The notes: generated by a model not told the origin, from the letters alone. Positions 9,190 through 20,220 are shown, counted from the stretch's first letter. The stretch is DNA of 64,000 nt from Amphritea pacifica (GCF_016924145.1 NZ_JAFFZO010000021.1:30819-94818), one strand, 5' to 3'. Numbers and translations are program-made.

Positions 9190-9471
9190 TTACTGCGGCT
9201 CATCCACCATAATGCTTTGCAGGTTTTTAGCCACAGTAGAACTGCCTATACCCTTCACATTCGCCAGTTCGTCCACTGTTTTGAACGGGCCGTTTGCTTC
9301 ACGGTAATCAATGATCGCTTTCGCCTTTGCTGGCCCCACCCCCTGCAGCACTTCAGCAAGCTGATCGGCAGTGGCGGTGTTGATATTCAGCATTGGCTCG
9401 GCAGAGACTCCCAGAGGCAGACTCAGACACAGGCACAGTACTATCGATTTAAGACACGAATTCCATTTCAT
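9190..9471 (-). CDS. ComEA-like exported helix-hairpin-helix DNA-binding protein
   Basis: This 93-residue protein starts at the ATG at 9471, which has an AAGGAAA ribosome-binding site. An N-terminal signal peptide (hydrophobic core SIVLCLCLSLPLG, cleavage after VSA) is followed by a double helix-hairpin-helix module. The key segments are LNINTATADQLAEVLQGVGP, AKAIIDYREANGPF and the second hairpin ANVKGIGSSTV. It is the short form of the ComEA family common in gammaproteobacteria, thought to bind incoming DNA in the periplasm. No other competence gene is in the window, so a role in transformation is only inferred. It lies downstream of pyrF with a terminator between. Confidence 0.87.
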   Translation of the reverse strand: MKWNSCLKSIVLCLCLSLPLGVSAEPMLNINTATADQLAEVLQGVGPAKAKAIIDYREANGPFKTVDELANVKGIGSSTVAKNLQSIMVDEPQ

Positions 9472-9492
9472 AGCGATTTCCTTCTGGTTAAT

Positions 9493-9517
9493 AAAAAAAC
9501 CGGTAAACACCGGCTTT
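9493..9517 (-). terminator. Terminator after pyrF
   Basis: On the minus strand the stem CCGGT-GTTT-ACCGG is followed by seven T residues, 33 bases past the pyrF stop and ahead of the comEA-like gene. The T-run lies just upstream of that gene's ribosome-binding site. Confidence 0.75.
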
Positions 9518-9549
9518 ACTATTAATAGCATATGACAAAAATGTGACAA

Positions 9550-10257
9550 CTAACGTGCCGCAAGAATCTCCTGTTCGATCCGTCCCAACGCGTCAACCGG
9601 CACCTCAGCCTGGGTAACCGGCCGCCCGATAACCAAATGCGTACTACCGGCAACAATAGCCTCACCCGGGGTCATGATACGCTTCTGATCCCCCACCTCG
9701 GCATCCGCAGGACGAATTCCCGGTGTCACCAGCTGAAAGTCCGCAGAAACGAGCTGTCGCAGAGGTCTGACCTCCTGCGCCGAACAGACCACGCCATCCA
9801 GCCCGCTACTCTGCGTCAGTAGTGCAAGACGTTTAACCTGTTCGAGAGGATTAATATCCAGACCGATATCAGCCAGATCCTGCTGTTCCATACTGGTCAG
9901 TACGGTCACTGCGATCAGCAGCGTTTGCGCCCCTTGAACCTGATCCAATTCGTTGCGCGCCGCTTCCATCATCCGCCGGCCGCCGGAGGCATGCACATTA
10001 ACCATCCATACCCCCATCTCAGCAGCAGCTCTAACCGCTTTTGCTGTGGTGTTAGGGATGTCATGAAATTTAAGATCCAGAAAAACCTCAAAGCCTTTGC
10101 TGTGCAATGCTTCAACCACTGCAGGCCCCGCCCGGGTAAATAACTCTTTGCCGACTTTAACACGACATCTTTCAGGGTCCAGCTGATCAGCCATCTTCAG
10201 GGCTGAAATCTGGTCCGGGTAATCCAGCGCAACAATAACCCGCTTTAAATCATTCAT
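9550..10257 (-). CDS. pyrF: Orotidine 5'-phosphate decarboxylase
   Basis: This 235-residue TIM-barrel enzyme converts OMP to UMP, the last step of pyrimidine synthesis. The start at 10257 ([15 protein letters not shown]) has a GAGAAG ribosome-binding site, whereas an in-frame ATG five codons earlier has none. The catalytic D-K-D network is visible in [12 protein letters not shown]. The phosphate-binding loop is seen in [19 protein letters not shown], and the GRPVTQA motif is near the C-terminus. It is the last gene of the long minus-strand run and follows lapB by 32 bases, the same order as lapA-lapB-pyrF in enterics. Confidence 0.96.
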   Translation of the reverse strand: MNDLKRVIVALDYPDQISALKMADQLDPERCRVKVGKELFTRAGPAVVEALHSKGFEVFLDLKFHDIPNTTAKAVRAAAEMGVWMVNVHASGGRRMMEAARNELDQVQGAQTLLIAVTVLTSMEQQDLADIGLDINPLEQVKRLALLTQSSGLDGVVCSAQEVRPLRQLVSADFQLVTPGIRPADAEVGDQKRIMTPGEAIVAGSTHLVIGRPVTQAEVPVDALGRIEQEILAAR

Positions 10258-10289
10258 TCGGCTACTTCTCATACAGATTCTGATCCGGT

Positions 10290-11465
10290 CTACTCACCCT
10301 CAAGGCCCTGGATCGGTTTAGTCGTTCCCCAACTCTGACAGGAGGGACATTGCCAGTGCAGGGATTTACCTGAAAAACCACATCGCTGACAATTATACAC
10401 CGGCTTGCTCAGTTCGAGCTGCCCCGTCAGCCCCCGCAACACCATCAGGCTTTCATTGGTCCCTTTTGAGGCGTGGGCAATATACAGATCTATCAGCTGA
10501 TTAAAACCTTTCACAGAGGGCCTGTGCTTCAGCTGATCGGTAATAAAGGCTCCGGCAGGGTACGCTCCCTGCCGCTCAAGTATCATGTCAGCCTGCGCCA
10601 GCATAATAGTGGTAGATGGATACTTGCTTAACCACTGCTTCATCAGCTTTTCAAAATCAGCCATCTGATTCAACTCAGAATAACACTGCTTCAGTCGCTT
10701 TACCGTTTCCGAGAGAAACAGCGGGTCCTGCACCGCTATCCGCTTCAACTCGCGAATAGCACCTTTCCAGTCTTCCTGCCTGATGGCGATATCAGCAGAT
10801 AGTAAACTGGCCCGGACACACCCCTTATCGAAGCTCAACGCTGTATTTAATTTCCCCACAGCATGACGATAGCGCTGCTGCCCAATGTAGCCCTCTGCCA
10901 GCTCACAGCAGTAGTGACTCAGCTCCACTTCAAGCCCTTCAAGCTCATCAGCACTAAGCTGCCGGGCAACCTCGATCGCACGCTGCCACTCTTTCTCTTT
11001 TTCATAAAGCTTAATCAGCAGGGATATCGCTTTTTGGTGAGTTTGCGGGCCCGGTCGCTGGGACTGAATCTCCAAGAGCAGATTTTCGGCACGATCAAAA
11101 AGACCGACGGCGAAATAATCCCGGGCCAGCGCCATTTGAATCCGCAGAAAATCGTCGCGACTAAGGTCTGACCGGGCTAACAGATTCTGATGGATCTGAA
11201 TGGCACGCTCGACATCGCCTTTCTTACGAAACAGCTTAGCCAGGGCCAGATGGGCAGGTATGGTGTCTGAGTTAACTTCCAGTGCACGGATAAAGCTTTC
11301 AATCGCTTCGTCAGTTTTTTCGCTGAGAAGAAAATCGAGCCCACGAAAATACTCCTGTTGCAGGGTATTTTGCACTGGCAAGTTATTATCCCGCTGGCGA
11401 CGTCCCAACAGCCAGCCGAGCGCCACCGCAATAAACAGCGGGATAATAAACAGATAATCATTCAT
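10290..11465 (-). CDS. lapB: Lipopolysaccharide assembly protein LapB (YciM)
   Basis: This 391-residue inner-membrane-anchored TPR protein tunes LPS synthesis by bringing LpxC to the FtsH protease. A single N-terminal membrane segment (about 4-20, [16 protein letters not shown]) is followed by about eight TPR-like repeats. A C-terminal rubredoxin-type metal site has two CxxC pairs (CQRCG and CPSC), all diagnostic of LapB. Length matches the 389-residue E. coli protein. It begins one base after lapA ends, so the two are translationally linked. Confidence 0.95.
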   Translation of the reverse strand: MNDYLFIIPLFIAVALGWLLGRRQRDNNLPVQNTLQQEYFRGLDFLLSEKTDEAIESFIRALEVNSDTIPAHLALAKLFRKKGDVERAIQIHQNLLARSDLSRDDFLRIQMALARDYFAVGLFDRAENLLLEIQSQRPGPQTHQKAISLLIKLYEKEKEWQRAIEVARQLSADELEGLEVELSHYCCELAEGYIGQQRYRHAVGKLNTALSFDKGCVRASLLSADIAIRQEDWKGAIRELKRIAVQDPLFLSETVKRLKQCYSELNQMADFEKLMKQWLSKYPSTTIMLAQADMILERQGAYPAGAFITDQLKHRPSVKGFNQLIDLYIAHASKGTNESLMVLRGLTGQLELSKPVYNCQRCGFSGKSLHWQCPSCQSWGTTKPIQGLEGE

Positions 11466-11466
11466 T

Positions 11467-11772
11467 TTATGAAGAGCGTTTCAGTGACGCCGTGCGCAAC
11501 TGATCTAGCTCCTTATCACTAGAACTGATTTTACGTTTTGCCGCTTTCAGCTTGAGTTTCAGCACCATGACAAACAGACTGCTCACCAGTACCCCGGCTA
11601 TTCCGCCCACGACGAAACTCGCCATCAACCAGATCGACAGACTGGCCTCGGGCAGTGTAAAGAAGAACATATTAATACTCACCAGCTCGGTATTGAGCGT
11701 GGCGAAGGTCCAGCCACAGAACAGAAATACGATACAGAGAGCCAGCACCAGTAGCGTTTTTAACCAACGCAT
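11467..11772 (-). CDS. lapA: Lipopolysaccharide assembly protein LapA
   Basis: This 101-residue inner membrane protein has two hydrophobic segments (about 5-25 and 42-70) and a basic coiled-coil tail, matching the LapA domain (formerly DUF1049). It works with LapB. The region between the helices (LNTELVSINMFF) has the family pattern. It sits between ihfB and lapB on the same strand. Assignment rests on topology, length and context. Confidence 0.88.
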   Translation of the reverse strand: MRWLKTLLVLALCIVFLFCGWTFATLNTELVSINMFFFTLPEASLSIWLMASFVVGGIAGVLVSSLFVMVLKLKLKAAKRKISSSDKELDQLRTASLKRSS

Positions 11773-11800
11773 TTATCTACCCCTAAAGTTATTCAATCCC

Positions 11801-12100
11801 TTAAGACCGCCCGTTTTTCAGACTGTCATTAACCTGCTCTCGCAGTTCCTTACCTGGTTTAAAATGCGGTACATATTTAGCGTCCAGCGACACTGAATCA
11901 CCGGTTTTTGGGTTACGACCGACACGAGGCGCACGGAAATGAAGGCTGAAGCTACCAAACCCCCGGATCTCAATACGATCCCCCTGAGCGAGAGATTCAG
12001 TCATATGGTCCAGCATAGTTTTAACTGCCAGCTCTACATCTTTTATTGAAAGCTGTTCATTCTGGTCAATCAAACGCTCGATCAGTTCAGACTTAGTCAT
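11801..12100 (-). CDS. ihfB: Integration host factor beta subunit
   Basis: This 99-residue DNA-bending HU/IHF-family protein begins [10 protein letters not shown]. The start at 12100 has a GGGGG-rich ribosome-binding site and matches known IHF-beta; a GTG two codons upstream is less likely. The beta-ribbon arm contains [17 protein letters not shown] and the intercalating proline in GRNPKTG. It pairs with IhfA (outside the window) to form the IHF heterodimer, which sharpens sigma-54 promoters and many regulatory regions. It lies directly downstream of rpsA, as in E. coli. Confidence 0.97.
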   Translation of the reverse strand: MTKSELIERLIDQNEQLSIKDVELAVKTMLDHMTESLAQGDRIEIRGFGSFSLHFRAPRVGRNPKTGDSVSLDAKYVPHFKPGKELREQVNDSLKNGRS

Positions 12101-12121
12101 GCTCACCCCCTGACAGTGGTT

Positions 12122-12141
12122 GGTCTGGTAACGACCAGACC
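12122..12141. other. Perfect stem-loop between rpsA and ihfB
   Basis: An 8-bp perfect inverted repeat GGTCTGGT-AACG-ACCAGACC lies in the 69-base gap between rpsA and ihfB. No T-run follows on the minus strand, so it is unlikely to be a full terminator. It may be an attenuating or mRNA-processing hairpin that sets ihfB expression apart from rpsA. Confidence 0.6.
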
Positions 12142-12169
12142 TCTCATCAGAAATTATGTGTATCCGTTA

Positions 12170-13846
12170 CTATTTCTTTTCCAGCTGAGCTCTGATGAGA
12201 TCACCGATAGTCGTCGGGCCTTCAGATTCAACCTGCTGGTGCTTAATGGCATCCAGAGCCTGTTTTTCCTGCCGTTTTTCAACCTGTTTCACCGATAGAG
12301 CGATTGATCGGGTACGCCGGTCAATATTCACCACCATCACCTCGATATCCGCCCCAACGCTGAACATATGCGTCAGATCATCGACCCGCTCAAACGAGGC
12401 TTCCTGTACCTTAACGGTACCCTCTACCCCTTCGGCCAGTGTTACCACCAGCTGCTTCGGCTCAACCTGTGCAATTTTACCCTGAACCACCGCTCCTTTT
12501 GCATTGCTGGCGGTATATTCAGAAAAAGGATCACTGCCCAACTGTTTTATTCCCAGCGAGATGCGCTCTCGCTCAGAATCAACCGCCAGCACCACCGCAC
12601 TCACAGTATCCCCCTTCTTATAGGCTTTTACTGCTTCATTACCGTCCTCATCCCAGGACAGGTCGGACAGGTGCACCAGGCCATCGATACCGCCATCAAG
12701 TCCGATAAAGACACCAAAATCGGTGATCGACTTGATCACACCGGTGATCTCAGTCCCTTTTGTATATCGCTCTGCGAAGGCATCCCAGGGGTTAGCCTGA
12801 CACTGCTTCATCCCCAGAGAGATACGACGGCGCTGTTCATCAATATCGAGAATCATCACCTCGATCTGATCGCCGAGCTGAACCACTTTTGAGGGATGAA
12901 CATTCTTATTGGTCCAGTCCATCTCAGATACATGAACCAAACCTTCAATCCCTTCCTGAATCTCAGCAAAACAGCCATAATCAGCAATATTGGTCACTTT
13001 TGCTGTCACTTTAGTACCCACCGGATGAGCCGCCTTAAACTCATCCCAGGGATCTGGAGTCAGCTGTTTCATGCCCAGGGATACGCGACTCTTGTCACGA
13101 TCATAGCGCAGTACTTTCACATCGATCTCATCACCGATGCTAAGCAGTTCACTGGGATGCTTAACACGTTTCCAGGCGATATCGGTTATATGCAGTAAAC
13201 CATCCACCCCTCCCAGATCGATAAAGGCACCATAATCGGTGAGGTTTTTCACCACACCTTTTACCGTCATCCCCTCATTGAGGCTTGCCAGCAGTTTCTC
13301 CCGCTCCTCATTGTAGGCGGTTTCAAGCACTGCGCGCCTGGATACAACAATATTATTACGCTTGGCGTCCAGCTTAACCAGCTTAAACTCAAGCTCTTTA
13401 TTTTCTATATGAGAGGTGTCCCGCAATGGACGAATATCGACCAGAGATCCCGGCAAAAAGGCGCTGATAGAGTTCACGTCAACCGTGAAGCCGCCACGCA
13501 CTTTGCCAGTGATGCGCCCGGTAATAATCTCGTCATTCTCAATCGCTTTTTCCAGCACTTCCCAGGCTTCTGCCCGTTTGGCTTTTTCACGAGAGAGCTG
13601 AGTTTCACCCGAACCGTCTTCAAGAGCGACCAGCGCAACTTTAACCTGATCACCGACTTCGATGCTCAGCTTACCCTCATCATCCAGAAACTGTCCCCGG
13701 GGGATGATCCCTTCCGACTTCAGCCCCGCATTAACGACGACAAAATCGCCATCAACCGCGACAACGGTACCTGTCACAATAGAGCCCGGTTGCATATCCA
13801 GCTCTTTCAGACTCTCTTCAAACAGCTCAGCAAAACTCTCATTCAT
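12170..13846 (-). CDS. rpsA: 30S ribosomal protein S1
   Basis: This 558-residue protein with six consecutive S1 (OB-fold) domains binds mRNA and brings it to the 30S platform. The repeated pattern G-V-V-x-D-Y-G-A/C-F-V with G-L-V-H-S/T can be followed through the chain (for example [19 protein letters not shown] and [20 protein letters not shown]). Length agrees with E. coli S1 (557). It is preceded by cmk and followed by ihfB, the usual order. A GAGG element lies upstream of the ATG at somewhat long spacing, not unusual for rpsA. Confidence 0.98.
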   Translation of the reverse strand: MNESFAELFEESLKELDMQPGSIVTGTVVAVDGDFVVVNAGLKSEGIIPRGQFLDDEGKLSIEVGDQVKVALVALEDGSGETQLSREKAKRAEAWEVLEKAIENDEIITGRITGKVRGGFTVDVNSISAFLPGSLVDIRPLRDTSHIENKELEFKLVKLDAKRNNIVVSRRAVLETAYNEEREKLLASLNEGMTVKGVVKNLTDYGAFIDLGGVDGLLHITDIAWKRVKHPSELLSIGDEIDVKVLRYDRDKSRVSLGMKQLTPDPWDEFKAAHPVGTKVTAKVTNIADYGCFAEIQEGIEGLVHVSEMDWTNKNVHPSKVVQLGDQIEVMILDIDEQRRRISLGMKQCQANPWDAFAERYTKGTEITGVIKSITDFGVFIGLDGGIDGLVHLSDLSWDEDGNEAVKAYKKGDTVSAVVLAVDSERERISLGIKQLGSDPFSEYTASNAKGAVVQGKIAQVEPKQLVVTLAEGVEGTVKVQEASFERVDDLTHMFSVGADIEVMVVNIDRRTRSIALSVKQVEKRQEKQALDAIKHQQVESEGPTTIGDLIRAQLEKK

Positions 13847-13871
13847 ACCGGCTAAACCTCATTTTTTGCCG

Positions 13872-14555
13872 TTAACGCAGACCTTTATGTCTCGCCTGAT
13901 CCAGCACAGAAGCCAATACCTCTTCGATACTCAGGTCAGTCGTATCAAGGCAGATAGCATCTTCTGCAGGCTTAAGAGGCGCTACAGCACGGTTCATATC
14001 ACGCGCGTCTCTTGCCTGAATATCCTCCAATATTGCCTGAAGACTAGCACCCAGACCCTTATTTATCAACTGGTTATAACGGCGGTTTGCACGCTCTTCT
14101 GCGCTGGCCGTCAAATAAACTTTCAGTGGAGCATCAGGAAAAACGACGGTGCCCATATCCCGGCCGTCGGCAATCAGCCCCGGTTCTGACACAAAAGCCC
14201 GCTGCCGCTCAAGCAGGGCGGCCCTTACCGAACCAATGGCAGCGATAACCGAGGCATCCGCACCGCACTCTTCGGTACGGATAGCGTTAGTCACCTCTTC
14301 ACCCTCCAGTATGATGGAAACTTCCTGTTGATTCGCCGAGGTGCCAAACTGAACGTCCAGATGCGCAGCCAGTACCACCAGCGCATCCTCATCGTCCAGA
14401 GCAACCCCATGATGACGGGCAGCCAGACCTACCAACCGGTACAACGCCCCGCTATCAAGCAGATTCCAGCCCAGTTCACGCGCCAGTAAACTACAGATTG
14501 TTCCCTTACCTGACCCACTGGGACCATCGACTGCAATAACCGGGAAATCGCCCAT
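13872..14555 (-). CDS. cmk: Cytidylate kinase
   Basis: This 227-residue NMP kinase phosphorylates CMP and dCMP. The start at 14555 ([19 protein letters not shown]) has a strong GGAGGAGAAG ribosome-binding site; the longer open frame upstream is inside aroA. The P-loop is GPSGSGKGT. The CMP-specific insert and the motif [14 protein letters not shown], with the following [12 protein letters not shown] region, are present. It begins one base past the tyrA-aroA stop, so it is part of the same operon leading into rpsA. Confidence 0.96.
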   Translation of the reverse strand: MGDFPVIAVDGPSGSGKGTICSLLARELGWNLLDSGALYRLVGLAARHHGVALDDEDALVVLAAHLDVQFGTSANQQEVSIILEGEEVTNAIRTEECGADASVIAAIGSVRAALLERQRAFVSEPGLIADGRDMGTVVFPDAPLKVYLTASAEERANRRYNQLINKGLGASLQAILEDIQARDARDMNRAVAPLKPAEDAICLDTTDLSIEEVLASVLDQARHKGLR

Positions 14556-14556
14556 A

Positions 14557-16791
14557 TTACTTCTCCTCCTTGCGTACCCGGATACCCACGTGCTGAGCCA
14601 GCTCAATAAAATTAGGGAATGATGTGGCCACGTTTGCACATTCGCGAATCTCAATGTTCCCTGTAGCGCGCAGAGACGCTATGGTAAATGACATCGCAAT
14701 GCGGTGATCGTCATGACTCTCTATCACGCCGCCACCCATTTTGCTGCCACGAATAATCGCGCCATCCGGAGTGCCTTCGATATCAGCTCCCAGTATCTTC
14801 AATCCATCCACCATCGCCTGAATACGATCACTCTCTTTGACCCGCAACTCTTCGGCACCGGTAAGCACTGTTTCACCTTCCGCACACACCGCTGCGATAA
14901 ACAGCGCAGGAAATTCATCGATCGCCAGTGGTACCTGATCTTCGGGTATTTTAATCCCTGTAAGCGGCGCATAGCGGATGCGAATGTCGGCGACCGGCTC
15001 ACCACCTACCTCCCGCTCATTGAGAAGTTCAAGATTACTCCCCATCGCCCGCAAAATATTGATCACACCGATCCGGGTGGGATTTATGCCGACATGCTCC
15101 AGAGTAATATCCGAGCCGGGGCAGATGGCCGCAGCCACCATAAAGAACGTTGAAGAGGAGATATCTGCCGGCACATCAATTTTTGTTGCTTTCAGACTGC
15201 CGCCACCGGCCAGAGAAACCTTATTACCGTCGACATCCACCGGGTAACCGAAACCTCGCAGCATACGCTCTGTGTGGTCCCGGGTAGGCGCAGGCTCGAT
15301 AACAGTGGTCTCACCTTCGGCATAAAGACCCGCCAGCATTACACAGGATTTGACCTGAGCACTGGCCATCGGCATCTCATAACTGATCGCTTTCAGCGCC
15401 TGACCGCCCTTAATTTTTACTGGCGGGCAGCCGTTTTCTCCCGTTTCTACCTGCGCACCCATCAGGCGCAGCGGCTTAGCCACGCGCTCCATCGGACGCT
15501 TACTCAGCGACGCATCGCCACTGAGTTCGGAATCAAAGGACTGACCGGCCAGCAGACCTGACATCAGTCGAATAGTGGTGCCGGAGTTACCAACATAGAT
15601 AGGCCCCGGTGGCTGACGCAGGCCGTTCATACCGACACCATAAATTTTTACTGCGCCCTGATGCGGGCCTTCAATCACAACCCCCATATCACGAAACGCC
15701 TGCAACGTCGCCAGGCTATCCTCCCCTTCCAGGAAGCCGGTAATTTCTGTCACTCCGTCGGCCAGCGATCCCAGCATAATGGAACGGTGAGAGATCGATT
15801 TGTCACCCGGAGCCCGAATAGTCCCCTGCACCTGACCACCCGGTTGTGCATAGAATGTAGTATCTTTAGTCATCATATTATTTTGCGTGTACGCTGAGCC
15901 CGATAAAATTTTTGAAAAGTGTTCCCGTGCGGCTTTAGCCCGGGTAAAGATCCCCAGCATCGCCACACTGTCTTCAGTCTCGATCGCCTTGCGCAGCCGA
16001 CCAACACCCGCTGTAAATTCATCAATCTTTTGCAGGATTGCCTGCTTATTTGCCAAGCCAATATCGTGCCACATGGTAGGATCGCTGGCCGCAACACGGG
16101 TAAAATCCCTGAAGCCGCCCGCTGCATAGCGAAAAATGTCATTACAATCCTGCTCCTGCGCCAGCGTATCCACCAGGGAAAACGCCAGCAGGTGTGGCAG
16201 ATGACTGGTGGCTGCCAGTACTTCATCATGCCGTTCAACATCCATCTGCAACACCTGTGCTCCGACAGCCTGCCACATTCGGGCAATCAGTGTCACAGCG
16301 TCTGAATCGCTCTGCGGCAGCGGTGTAATAATCACCTTATGATGTTCAAATAGTGTTGCATCGGCTGCAGCCACACCACTTTTCTCAGACCCCGCAATGG
16401 GGTGTCCGGGAATAAACCGGTTTGGTACACAACCAAATAGTCTTATCGCTGAGCGCACCACGTTGCCTTTAACACTGCCGACATCTGTGAGAATAGTTTC
16501 CGTCCGCAAAACTGGCAATATTTCAGCAAGCACCGTTTCAATCGCTTTCACCGGTACCGCCAGAACTATCACATCAGCCTGGGCCGCTGCCGCCAGCAGG
16601 TCTGCGGCAGCCTCGTCAACAATGCCCAGACGCAGCCCGGTCTCCAGCTCATCTTTGTCCCGGTCATATCCAATCACTGTACGGCAGATACCGCGTGTCC
16701 GCAGAGCACTCGCCAGGGAACCGCCAATCAGACCTAAACCGATAACCAGAACCCTTTCAGTCAAACATCTCACGTTGTGTTTGTCCTTCAT
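14557..16791 (-). CDS. tyrA-aroA: Fused prephenate dehydrogenase / 3-phosphoshikimate 1-carboxyvinyltransferase
   Basis: This 744-residue two-domain protein combines two steps of aromatic amino acid synthesis. Residues about 12-295 form prephenate dehydrogenase (TyrA), with the NAD-binding [12 protein letters not shown] and the active-site region [12 protein letters not shown]. Residues about 312-742 form EPSP synthase (AroA), with [11 protein letters not shown], the [10 protein letters not shown] loop, and DEFPALF and RVKESDRI near the C-terminus. The EPSP synthase half lacks nothing obvious. Such fusions are known in Pseudomonas and relatives. The start overlaps the hisC stop by four bases. 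An internal ATG pair near the junction ([16 protein letters not shown]) could in principle start a free AroA. Confidence 0.95.
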   Translation of the reverse strand: MKDKHNVRCLTERVLVIGLGLIGGSLASALRTRGICRTVIGYDRDKDELETGLRLGIVDEAAADLLAAAAQADVIVLAVPVKAIETVLAEILPVLRTETILTDVGSVKGNVVRSAIRLFGCVPNRFIPGHPIAGSEKSGVAAADATLFEHHKVIITPLPQSDSDAVTLIARMWQAVGAQVLQMDVERHDEVLAATSHLPHLLAFSLVDTLAQEQDCNDIFRYAAGGFRDFTRVAASDPTMWHDIGLANKQAILQKIDEFTAGVGRLRKAIETEDSVAMLGIFTRAKAAREHFSKILSGSAYTQNNMMTKDTTFYAQPGGQVQGTIRAPGDKSISHRSIMLGSLADGVTEITGFLEGEDSLATLQAFRDMGVVIEGPHQGAVKIYGVGMNGLRQPPGPIYVGNSGTTIRLMSGLLAGQSFDSELSGDASLSKRPMERVAKPLRLMGAQVETGENGCPPVKIKGGQALKAISYEMPMASAQVKSCVMLAGLYAEGETTVIEPAPTRDHTERMLRGFGYPVDVDGNKVSLAGGGSLKATKIDVPADISSSTFFMVAAAICPGSDITLEHVGINPTRIGVINILRAMGSNLELLNEREVGGEPVADIRIRYAPLTGIKIPEDQVPLAIDEFPALFIAAVCAEGETVLTGAEELRVKESDRIQAMVDGLKILGADIEGTPDGAIIRGSKMGGGVIESHDDHRIAMSFTIASLRATGNIEIRECANVATSFPNFIELAQHVGIRVRKEEK

Positions 16792-17894
16792 AAACGCTGC
16801 AATACGCTGGCAAATGCCGTTAAAAAGCGACTATTCTCGTCTGCCAAACCGATCGTCACCCGCAAATGCTGAGGCATCTGATAGTTAGCGACCGGCCTGA
16901 CAATCACGCCCTCCTGCAACAATTTGGCATAGACGGGCGCGGCATCGCGGCCACAATCGACACTGATAAAATTGCCCACAGAGGGGATCCAGCCAACACC
17001 CAACTGGGCCAGGCCCTGCTCCAGCTGCACCATACCGGTGCGATTCAGCTCAACACTACGCTGAAGATAGCTTGCATCGCCAAGTACCGCGGTCGCCGCT
17101 TCCAGTGCGGGAATATTGACATTAAAGGGCTGACGCACCCGGTTCAGCAGATCGGTAATCGCCGGATTCGCCACCGCATAACCTATTCGCAAGGCCGCCA
17201 GTCCGAAGGCTTTCGAGAAAGTCCGGGTCACCACCAGATTGGGAAAACCTGCCTGCAACTGAACTCCCGAAAGATAATCGGCCTCGGTCACATACTCCAG
17301 ATAAGCCTCGTCCAGAACCACCACAACATCGTCAGGCACTTTCTCCATAAACGCCTGCAGCGCCTGACCACTAAACCAGGTGCCGGTGGGGTTATTGGGA
17401 TTTGCCAGGAAGATGATGCGGGTTTTCTCCGTGATTGCAGCCGCCATGGCATCAAGATCGTGACCCCATTCCCGGGCGGGCACAACGACAGAGGTAGCGC
17501 CGGTTGACTGAGCCACCAGCATATACACAACAAAAGCGTGCTGGGAGTAGATAACTTCATCACCAGGAACAATAAACGCCCGCCCTATAAGCTCCAGAAC
17601 ATCGTTCGAACCATTGCCCAGGGTGATGGTGTCCGGACTGATACCATAGTGCTCTGACAGGGCCTGTTTCAGTTTATAACCACTGGCATCGGGGTAACGG
17701 CAGCTTTCACCCAGAGCCGCCTGCACTGCGGCCATTGCAACCGGGCTTGGCCCCATAGGGTTTTCATTGCTGGCCAGTTTAATACTGTTGCTGATACCCA
17801 GCTCGCGTTCCAGCTCCTCAACCGGTTTACCGGGTTGATACGGATGCAGCCCCTGAACGCCAGGGGTTGCCAATTGATAGAAATCACATGCCAT
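16788..17894 (-). CDS. hisC: Histidinol-phosphate / aromatic aminotransferase HisC
   Basis: This 368-residue class II PLP aminotransferase carries the Schiff-base lysine in TRTFSKAFGLAALRIGY. Further motifs are NPNNPTGTW, the DEAYLEY acidic stretch and the substrate-binding SNENPMGPSP. It sits between pheA and tyrA-aroA, not in a his operon. This copy is therefore probably the HisHb-type enzyme that can transaminate aromatic precursors (phenylpyruvate, prephenate) as well as imidazole acetol phosphate; that dual role is inferred from context. A GGAG ribosome-binding site precedes the start. The stop overlaps the next gene by four bases. Confidence 0.93.
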   Translation of the reverse strand: MACDFYQLATPGVQGLHPYQPGKPVEELERELGISNSIKLASNENPMGPSPVAMAAVQAALGESCRYPDASGYKLKQALSEHYGISPDTITLGNGSNDVLELIGRAFIVPGDEVIYSQHAFVVYMLVAQSTGATSVVVPAREWGHDLDAMAAAITEKTRIIFLANPNNPTGTWFSGQALQAFMEKVPDDVVVVLDEAYLEYVTEADYLSGVQLQAGFPNLVVTRTFSKAFGLAALRIGYAVANPAITDLLNRVRQPFNVNIPALEAATAVLGDASYLQRSVELNRTGMVQLEQGLAQLGVGWIPSVGNFISVDCGRDAAPVYAKLLQEGVIVRPVANYQMPQHLRVTIGLADENSRFLTAFASVLQRL

Positions 17895-17909
17895 TTATTT
17901 AGCTCCGAA

Positions 17910-19010
17910 TCAGAGTACGGCAACCGGGTATGACCCCAGCAATTTAAGTTCTACAGTATCAGACTGCAGCTCTTGCAGTACGTTCTGTATATGCTGATTG
18001 GCTGCATGCCCTTCAAAATCGATATAAAACACTGAATGTGGACTTTCGGGACTGGCCGGCCGGGTCTCAATACCCGTCAGACTGATCTTATGTTGATGAA
18101 AGTGCTGCAATAACTCATAGAGCGCGCCCGCTTTATCGGGCACCGTTACCAGTATTGAGGTCTTGTCATGACCGCTTTCACCAACATCCTGATCACCAAT
18201 AATAAGATAACGGGTGCTGTTATCCGACTGATCATCAATATTCCTGGCAACAATATTCAACTGATACAGATCAGCCACCAGATCACTGGCAATCGCCACC
18301 GCTTCAGTCCCATGCTGAATGGCCATACGCGCCGCTTCTGCATTACTGCTGACCAGAATCCGCTCAGCGGCAAGAAAATGGGTATCCAGCCAGCTGCGAC
18401 ACTGCGACAACGTCTGTTGTGGCAGATAGATCCGGGTAATATTATCCAGCCCCTCTTCCGCCGCACGCAGCACATGATGGTGAATGCGCAGCTCCACTTC
18501 GCCACAGATTTTAAGATTGAACCGCTTAAACAGGTCCAGTGTATGAGTGACCACGCCTTCAGAAGAGCTCTCAATTGGCACAACACCGTAGTGGGCTCCG
18601 CCAGACTCAACTTCACGAAAAACCTCATCATTAGTGCTGAAAGGGATGCAGTGGGCTGAATGCCCGAAATGTTTACTGGCCGCCTGTTGAGTAAAGGTTC
18701 CCTCAGGCCCCAGAAACGCCACATGCATCGGTTTTTCCAGCGCCAGACACACCGACATAATTTCACGAAACAGCCGGGCTACTTCATGATCGGCCAGCGG
18801 CCCGTCATTGCGCTGCATAACCCGGCGCAACACCTGAGCTTCCCGTTCAGGGCGATAAAAAACTGCCTCCCGATCGCCCTGATATCGCTCTTTCACCTCA
18901 GCAACACTCTGCGCGCATCGCGCACGGTCATTCAGCAGCGCGTGGATCTGCTGGTCGATCGAATCGATCTGATCCCGCAGAAACTTCAGTTCAGTTTCCT
19001 GATCACTCAT
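17910..19010 (-). CDS. pheA: Chorismate mutase / prephenate dehydratase (P-protein)
   Basis: This 366-residue bifunctional enzyme converts chorismate to prephenate to phenylpyruvate. The N-terminal AroQ chorismate mutase helices (about 5-90, LRDQIDSIDQQIHALLNDRA) are followed by the dehydratase domain (about 95-275; FLGPEGTFTQQA, PIESSSEGVV, TRYLIIG with the catalytic T). A C-terminal ACT domain (about 280-360) binds phenylalanine for feedback control (GIETRPA motif). It lies 26 bases after serC and 16 bases before hisC, so it belongs to the aromatic supraoperon. A GAGGA element precedes the start. Confidence 0.97.
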   Translation of the reverse strand: MSDQETELKFLRDQIDSIDQQIHALLNDRARCAQSVAEVKERYQGDREAVFYRPEREAQVLRRVMQRNDGPLADHEVARLFREIMSVCLALEKPMHVAFLGPEGTFTQQAASKHFGHSAHCIPFSTNDEVFREVESGGAHYGVVPIESSSEGVVTHTLDLFKRFNLKICGEVELRIHHHVLRAAEEGLDNITRIYLPQQTLSQCRSWLDTHFLAAERILVSSNAEAARMAIQHGTEAVAIASDLVADLYQLNIVARNIDDQSDNSTRYLIIGDQDVGESGHDKTSILVTVPDKAGALYELLQHFHQHKISLTGIETRPASPESPHSVFYIDFEGHAANQHIQNVLQELQSDTVELKLLGSYPVAVL

Positions 19011-19035
19011 CCTATACCGTCCTCTGCTATCGGGC

Positions 19036-20118
19036 TTAGCCGTGACGCTGCGAAAAGTCCTGCATAAAGGCGATCAGCGCATCAACCGCCTCTTCGGGGA
19101 CCGCGTTATAGATACTTGCCCGCATCCCCCCTACTGAACGATGCCCCGGAAGGTTCAGCAAGCCCTGCTCCTGAGCTTCTTGCAGAAAACGTTTATCCAG
19201 GTCAGCATTGGCCAGAATAAAGGGCACATTCATCCATGACCGCACAGGTGTCGCCACCGGGTTTGAGTAGAAAGGGTTACTATCAATAGCAGTATAGAGC
19301 TTTTCCGCTTTGCGTCGGTTAATCTCAGCAATCCCTTCAACGCCACCCTGCGCTTTCAGCCATATAAAAACCAGACCAGCCAGATACCAGCCAAAGGTTG
19401 GCGGGGTATTAAGCATGGAATCAGCATCGGCATTCACTTTGTAATCATAGAGCGCCGGCGTTGCTGGCAAAACATTCCCCAACAGATCTTCCCGAACAAT
19501 AACCACTGTCAGCCCTGCCGGACCGATATTTTTCTGTGCACCGGCATAGATCATACCAAAGCGACTAACATCAACAGGGCGGGACAATATATTGGATGAC
19601 ATATCGGCCACCAGCGGAACATCTCCGGTGTCCGGGATGTAATCAAATTCAACGCCGCGGATGGTTTCATTTGGCGTGTAATGCACATAGGCCGCATCAG
19701 GATTAAGCTTCAACTCATGCTGCGCCGGAGCGCTGGTGAAATTATTCTCCGCCGTGGTGGCGGCAACGTTTACCTCGCAATAGCGAGATGCTTCCTGTAT
19801 CGCCTTCTTCGACCAGTCACCGGTATTAATATAGTCGGCGCTGGTTTTTCCCCGCAGCAGGTTCATAGGGATCATGCTGAACTGACTGCTGGCGCCACCC
19901 TGCATAAACAGCACCTTATAATTATCCGGAATCTGCATCAGATCCCGCAGATCCTGTTCCGCCTCCGCTGCGACACCGACAAACTCATCGCTGCGGTGAC
20001 TCATCTCCATGATGGAAAGACCCAGGCCATGCCAGTCTAAAAGTTCTTGCTGAGCCTGCTTGAGGACATCTTCAGGCAGTGCAGAGGGACCCGCACTGAA
20101 ATTATAATTACGTGTCAT
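19036..20118 (-). CDS. serC: Phosphoserine aminotransferase
   Basis: This 360-residue class V PLP aminotransferase makes 3-phosphoserine from 3-phosphohydroxypyruvate (serine synthesis) and takes part in pyridoxal phosphate synthesis. N-terminal [20 protein letters not shown], the PLP-region GGASSQF and the lysine in [13 protein letters not shown] are all present. The C-terminal [15 protein letters not shown] motif is also intact. Length is standard (about 360). It heads the serC-pheA-hisC-tyrA/aroA run and is separated from gyrA by a terminator. Confidence 0.97.
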   Translation of the reverse strand: MTRNYNFSAGPSALPEDVLKQAQQELLDWHGLGLSIMEMSHRSDEFVGVAAEAEQDLRDLMQIPDNYKVLFMQGGASSQFSMIPMNLLRGKTSADYINTGDWSKKAIQEASRYCEVNVAATTAENNFTSAPAQHELKLNPDAAYVHYTPNETIRGVEFDYIPDTGDVPLVADMSSNILSRPVDVSRFGMIYAGAQKNIGPAGLTVVIVREDLLGNVLPATPALYDYKVNADADSMLNTPPTFGWYLAGLVFIWLKAQGGVEGIAEINRRKAEKLYTAIDSNPFYSNPVATPVRSWMNVPFILANADLDKRFLQEAQEQGLLNLPGHRSVGGMRASIYNAVPEEAVDALIAFMQDFSQRHG

Positions 20119-20220
20119 TATGATAGATCTGCTACAAAGTTCGTATTAACGATCAGAAAAAAGTTTCACTCAGAGAGATGAAACAGATTCTATTAAAAAT
20201 CAGCCACACAGGTCCGATAC

